Source: Opisthorchis felineus (lineage: Eukaryota; Platyhelminthes; Trematoda; Opisthorchiida; Opisthorchiidae). From it: 64,000 nt of DNA. The stretch lies in the NCBI GenBank assembly GCA_004794785.1, contig SJOL01007269.1, positions 944,188 through 1,008,187 on the forward strand, in the 5' to 3' direction. This document shows positions 59,203-64,000 of the stretch, one piece after another. The position numbers and the translations under genes were made by a program. The notes under the pieces are model-generated. The model did not search any database. It was not told where the DNA came from and saw only the letters and a program-made list of their open reading frames with translations. How positions within the stretch are numbered: the first letter of the stretch is position 1; each line of letters begins with the position of its first letter.

Positions 59203-62200
59203 CTACAGGATAGGTGAACAATCAAACACCAGTAATGGTGACCAATTGGGATTAATTCATTTTAAATGCGTTCAGGAACCGTAGGTCGCAAAATTTTCAA
59301 CTAGACGACAACTATTTATTAGACAATCCAGTCAGTAATTAGGCATAGGATTTGCCTTGATCTTTCAGGAACTAGGACTTTTAAGTAAGATATTGGTGCA
59401 AGTCAAGGTTGATTTGTTGTGCTTGACAGAAAAGGAATTGAAAATCTCTATTTAAACTATGTGTACAAGGCACATCTTTCGTACCAAATTCCTGTCGAAG
59501 TAGGTTTAAGAGTCTTGAGTAAATATCGGGACAAGTTATTAGCTAGGTGGCAGGAATCAAAGTCCGAAAAGCCTACTGGAAATTTATGAAATAAACGCGA
59601 ATGTAGTGCTTTCTTTGTATCATCATACGCTGTCAGAGTCCACAAAAGCGAATCCCTACAATACATTCACGGAGTATTTCCTGCCAGGGATTTTCGGGTC
59701 ATTGCCATACGTATGCAGCAGAACCAATGCAAAAAATTGATTGAAAAATTTTGTTTACACCTAGACTGAAATGACGCAAGCGAATCCGGCAAAACAAATG
59801 ATTCTAATGTAAATGTTCTAATGTTTTATCCTACTTTTCCGGATATAGACCCGGAAAAAAAGAACTTTAACAGCTTGTAAGCTTCGACATGTAGAAAGAC
59901 TCTGTCGTATTACAAACACTTATGAGATAAACACTCGTTTACAACAAAGATGGCGAAACCAAGCCTTATGTAGACTGTTTACCAGTGATTAAGATGCCTT
60001 TATTTCCATTCGAGAATCCAGAGACCAATTGGTAAACACCCCATAATTACCGTGAAGCAGAACCATGATGACGTTATTGTTTGCAAATTTTCATAGTTTA
60101 AAGCCCCTTTTTCATGAACAACTTGCTAAATTACCCCTTATTTATTGTAGAATTATTGTAAGCCCAAAAATAGCGAACGTATTAACCTAGAAAATCTACC
60201 ACAACACTTGGAATCATGGGACCAAGACTGCGTCAGCTCGGCTGTTATGCTGGAGGCGACCCAATCATCAAAATGCTTGGAGTGAGGAGTGCGTGCCTCA
60301 GGAGTAGAGTGGACCAAGTCAACAGCAGAGCGCAATGATACATTTTCATTTGAATTACCCAAGAAAGTAGATTGTCGTACTGATTATTTGGACATATTCG
60401 GCTAATTACACACTAATTCCAATATGAAAAAATGAATAGTTTTGTAAAGAGAACATTCCTTATCTACTTTCGAATTCTTCGATCATCCAAATTGCCAGGT
60501 TCAAGACCACAACCTCTATTTCATGGCCTATTTCCACCACTGCAAATGTTTTTCGTCAAGCCTTTGTATCACTACAGGCAGCATTCTTGTTGTGTGCTTT
60601 GAGGACGTTTGAGGTAGATTAAGCACTGAAACGCTGTGTCTATACGTTATCCGCTCATCCAGGAAGGACGTACCGTGAACAGTATGGAGATTAGTCCGGC
60701 CAAAGACATGGGTGATCACCAGCGACCAAGGAAAAACTAGTGGTGAGCCGGAATGGACCCCAATGCAGCTCCCAAACAACGTGGGGTCGGACGATTTACG
60801 TGGAGTCCCTTGTCTCAGTGTAAACAGTCCTGTTGTGTCTCCTATAGAAATCGCAAGTAAATGCTCGGCTGGTCTGAGAGTGCAGTCTAACTGCTTGACT
60901 TGACGTGTTCGCGGGCATTTGCAATTCCTAAACCTGTAGCTTTTTTCGTCGATTCACAAAGCTGAGCGGTATTTTCTGCCTTCACGTCACTAATCCAGAA
61001 TGCTAAATGAAATAGTCGCCTCAAACCCAGCCTAATTTAGTCTCGTACGACATTCAGCCTCAGTCGGCGCGGTTAGGTTCAAAAACCCTTGAGACTGCCT
61101 AATCTGTATGCAACTGATATGAGGGAACAGGATGATGCACTCATCAAATTACAGAAGTCCTTGTCATGTCGATCGACAGAGGTATATATAGATATCTTGT
61201 TCGTTTTTTTCACTTAATTCAACGATGGTAAACTCTCAGAGGATAGACCAATATACATAGTAGAAGTCCAGTCATATACCGCCTCTTCCATCAACGTTTC
61301 TAAGCACTTTTCCATCCGTTCGAGTACTATTACTTGGTTTATCCACCCCCGAACAAAGATATTCAACGCTCATGTTGACATAGTTTTGTGGATAGCTGTC
61401 CTTCGGCATACATATTTGGTCGATCCTAAGAACCAGTTTTAAGTCATAACATCTAACCCGTGGGGTTACTACTGTATGATGCCACAGTGCCGTAAAATCT
61501 CCAATAAAAATCCACACACTCAACTGACCCTCATTCAAAATCCAAACATATCATCATCAAAATCTTTCAAAACAACATTAACTCGCTTGTCAGTCACATT
61601 TTGTGCAAGATTTTATCTTTAAGCTATCAGTGATTTCCACTTATGTGCACCTCTCCTAAAGGTGACACTTGAAATTAAAACTAACTCACCCAAGCCCTGA
61701 CTGCTGCTGATGTGCGCTACTGATAAAACATGTGAGTAGTATCTGGCCAGTGTTAAAGCGTCGTCGCTGCATCTAATGGGACGGTGGCATAGAAATTATC
61801 GAACCGTTTTGCAGGGTTTGTTCATTGTTGTTTAGTACTCAAACAACATCCAGGAAAATTCAAGAGGCCACCTTAGGATGTTGAATTTAAAAAAATTCTG
61901 TGCAAGTGAGGGTTTTGCTTTTGTTTCTGATGGCTTGTAACTGCTTATTTCGTGTTTGTCAAAAGACAACTCCGTATTCGACAGCTCCCTTTCTTCCACC
62001 GGTGCCTGAACTAATGCGACCAAACAAACAAGTTCGTGGAAGCTCTATACATTCTGTAGACCAATATGTGAACCGATATATGGCCCAAAACAAACCGAAT
62101 GATGAAGTGACCAACAAATTGAATTCCATCATTTTAATTCCCAAGACAAATCATTTCAGTAAAGTTTTTTTCGAATTCTCCAAGGCGCCATTATCGATCT

Positions 62201-64000
62201 TATTGCTTCTTTGCACGATTCAATTTAAATTGCTCAACTATATAAAAAATTGCAACTGTCTCGCCTTGAATTCCCCGATATTTTCAATGAAATCTGCTCG
62301 AAATATGGGTCGATTAAATCAATGAGTGACTAATAAAGAAGGACTGTGTGGCTGTAAGTATTATCTTGTTGAAGATTCGTGTTTTTCCCAACCTCAGCGA
62401 TGATGATGTTGGATTGACTATTCGGGGCTTTTGTGTGATAGTATGCTGTCTGCATCCTACCCTGTGTATCAAAGATCCTTTTCGGTTGAGAAACTGCCCA
62501 CCACTGAGCAACCCTGTTGGGTTTCACTGCAAATACTTTTCCCTGAGATTATGTTGGAAGCAGGCTTTGCTCCCTTAATTGACCAGACTGAACCATTCCT
62601 CATTTATGCTGGATGCAGCCTCTCCAACATGTGGGGTGCAAACGTATACGGAACTTTCTCCACCCCCTTAAAATTGGGTGTGTCAGAATGAAGTAGTTGT
62701 CTAGGTCGCTTAATGCTTCCACAAACTTCTCTGAATTTGCTAGTTGGTTAGATACTAACCCCTAGCAAGTTTCCATGTGCCCTCCAAGACATTAACCTTC
62801 TGACTGTCCTTGGCCTTTATTGGCTCTGCTATGACTGACGAAAAGAAAGGTATCACCCGTTGATTACTACATTTTTGATTTTGTTTATGGTAATCTGTCA
62901 CCTGTTCCGATGTCCTTGCACGCCAACATTTTCTAATGATTAAAATCCGATAGTGGAGAATCACATGCCATTCTTCACTTGTTAAAATATGAGGGAAGAT
63001 GTCGACCAGCACAACCAGAGGGCTTATTTCGGTGGGGATCATCACAAAAAATCGATTACACGACAGACATGACCTTTAGGACCAAACATTGAGTCTGTAT
63101 GCAAATAGCAAAACAATAAGTAGCCCTGGTTTGTAGGAAAGACAAAGTACTTCGGTGAGCTGTTGACACCCTAAGCAGGCTAGGATGCAGTATATTTAAA
63201 CACTTTTGGTTACCTTCCGTCGTTGAATAGCGTTGTGTACCTTAGCACGACAGAAGCTCTGATTCTGTGACGCTGGATCAGAGTGTCCTTCCGGCCAAAT
63301 AAAAAAATGTATTTTTTTCTAAAGCTTGTTCAATCACACATACCAGTTTTTATAGAGCACTATCCTTTGCTACTGTAACGTGAATTTCTGGGTTTTGATG
63401 ATAACACTCCATCCGAATAAACAGCCTTTTACGGCTCTTGATATCTCACAGTATTTTTGGCAAGCTACTAAGCTCTGATTAATCTGTCAGGACTTAGCAT
63501 CTTAGCAGAAGAACAGAGCAAATGTCTCTTGAGCACAAGAAAGTTTAGCTGGACTCAAGGAGTTTTGTCGACAATAGGCGAGTTAAATGGAAAGATTCTG
63601 TTGAACTTTGAACATGTGCCGGATGAATGGGCAGTACTCTCAAACGGGCCACTCCTAAGTCTGAAGTTTGTTGTTTTCCATTGATGTTTAATGGACCAAC
63701 CAATACCCCGCTCAATCTGGACCGCATATTTGTTTGCAGTCCATAAACTACACAGCTGGATGAAGCCTTTGCGTTTTTAATCCATGCGGGGAAATCTTCA
63801 AATGTGTCTCTTCCTGAAGAACGTTGAATGGGATATCAGGCAAGTGGGCTGTCGAAAGAATAGAACTTCCAGTAGTGATCTCCGGTCTGCTTCTACAAAT
63901 GACTGTACGAGTACAGAGAACTGGGCTTCACTAACAAAATTAAGATAAGAGATATTGTTCAGTAGAGGCGTGCTCCCTCTAATATTGGCTTCTTTCATTT
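59203..64000. other. Right-edge non-coding stretch, probably an intron of gene C
   Basis: I searched the minus strand for an exon like gene B exon 2 (end of TM1 with a VWG motif, 166 nt) and did not find one. Short frames are present on both strands without splice support. The only frame above 120 codons is at 61900-62325 on the plus strand (see findings). No RNA gene seen. Confidence 0.45.

Noticed and set aside
1..64000. CRISPR arrays, prokaryotic operons, rRNA genes
   Set aside because: No regularly spaced repeats, no Shine-Dalgarno-linked gene strings and no rRNA-like sequence; the exon-intron structure is eukaryotic.

Overview
The window looks like nuclear DNA of a digenean fluke (flatworm). 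Coding sequence is sparse and cut into short exons (51-188 nt) by introns of about 0.6-7 kb. The introns and spacers are full of dispersed retroposons, including tRNA-headed short elements with hammerhead-like cores, a combination known from the SM-alpha elements of schistosomes. A large-genome fluke of the Fasciola type would fit, but I cannot name the species. Nothing prokaryotic is present.

The main content is a cluster of three related tetraspanin genes. Gene A (+) enters from the left edge; only its last two coding exons are visible (3087-3274 and 4782-4832). Gene B (+) is complete or nearly so, with eight exons between 18273 and 40157 that join in frame into a 275-residue four-pass membrane protein. 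Gene C (-) shows its last six exons between 59202 and 43103; its first two coding exons were not found and probably lie to the right of the window. B and C share exon lengths exactly over the last six exons (104/75/105/82/188/51 nt) with the same phases, and A matches over the last two (188/51). The three are therefore paralogues made by local duplication, with C inverted so that B and C converge tail to tail across 2.9 kb. All three encode the cysteine-rich large extracellular loop of tetraspanins and end in very short tails (IDVV, VDIV, MDCL).

Layout: 1-3086, intron of gene A with nothing else recognised; 3087-4832, end of gene A with a tRNA-like SINE in its last intron; 4833-18258, spacer holding a decayed LINE reverse transcriptase (about 14130-14880), a possible gag remnant (17374-17631) and repeat fragments; 18273-40157, gene B; 40158-43102, convergent spacer; 43103-59202, gene C; 59203-64000, presumably an intron of gene C, with one long unassigned ORF.

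The unexpected layer is in the repeats. Three unrelated dispersed families carry the signature of minimal type I hammerhead ribozymes: a CTGATGA box, a short stem II, GAAA, and a self-complementary stem III (ACAGCTGT, ACTCGAGT or ACCGGT/ACTAGT), followed by a 3' strand that pairs with the sequence before the box. Families A and B have a tRNA-like head directly upstream. Family C carries the motif in long terminal inverted repeats. No copy here keeps every invariant base, so these copies are probably inactive relics of an active master.
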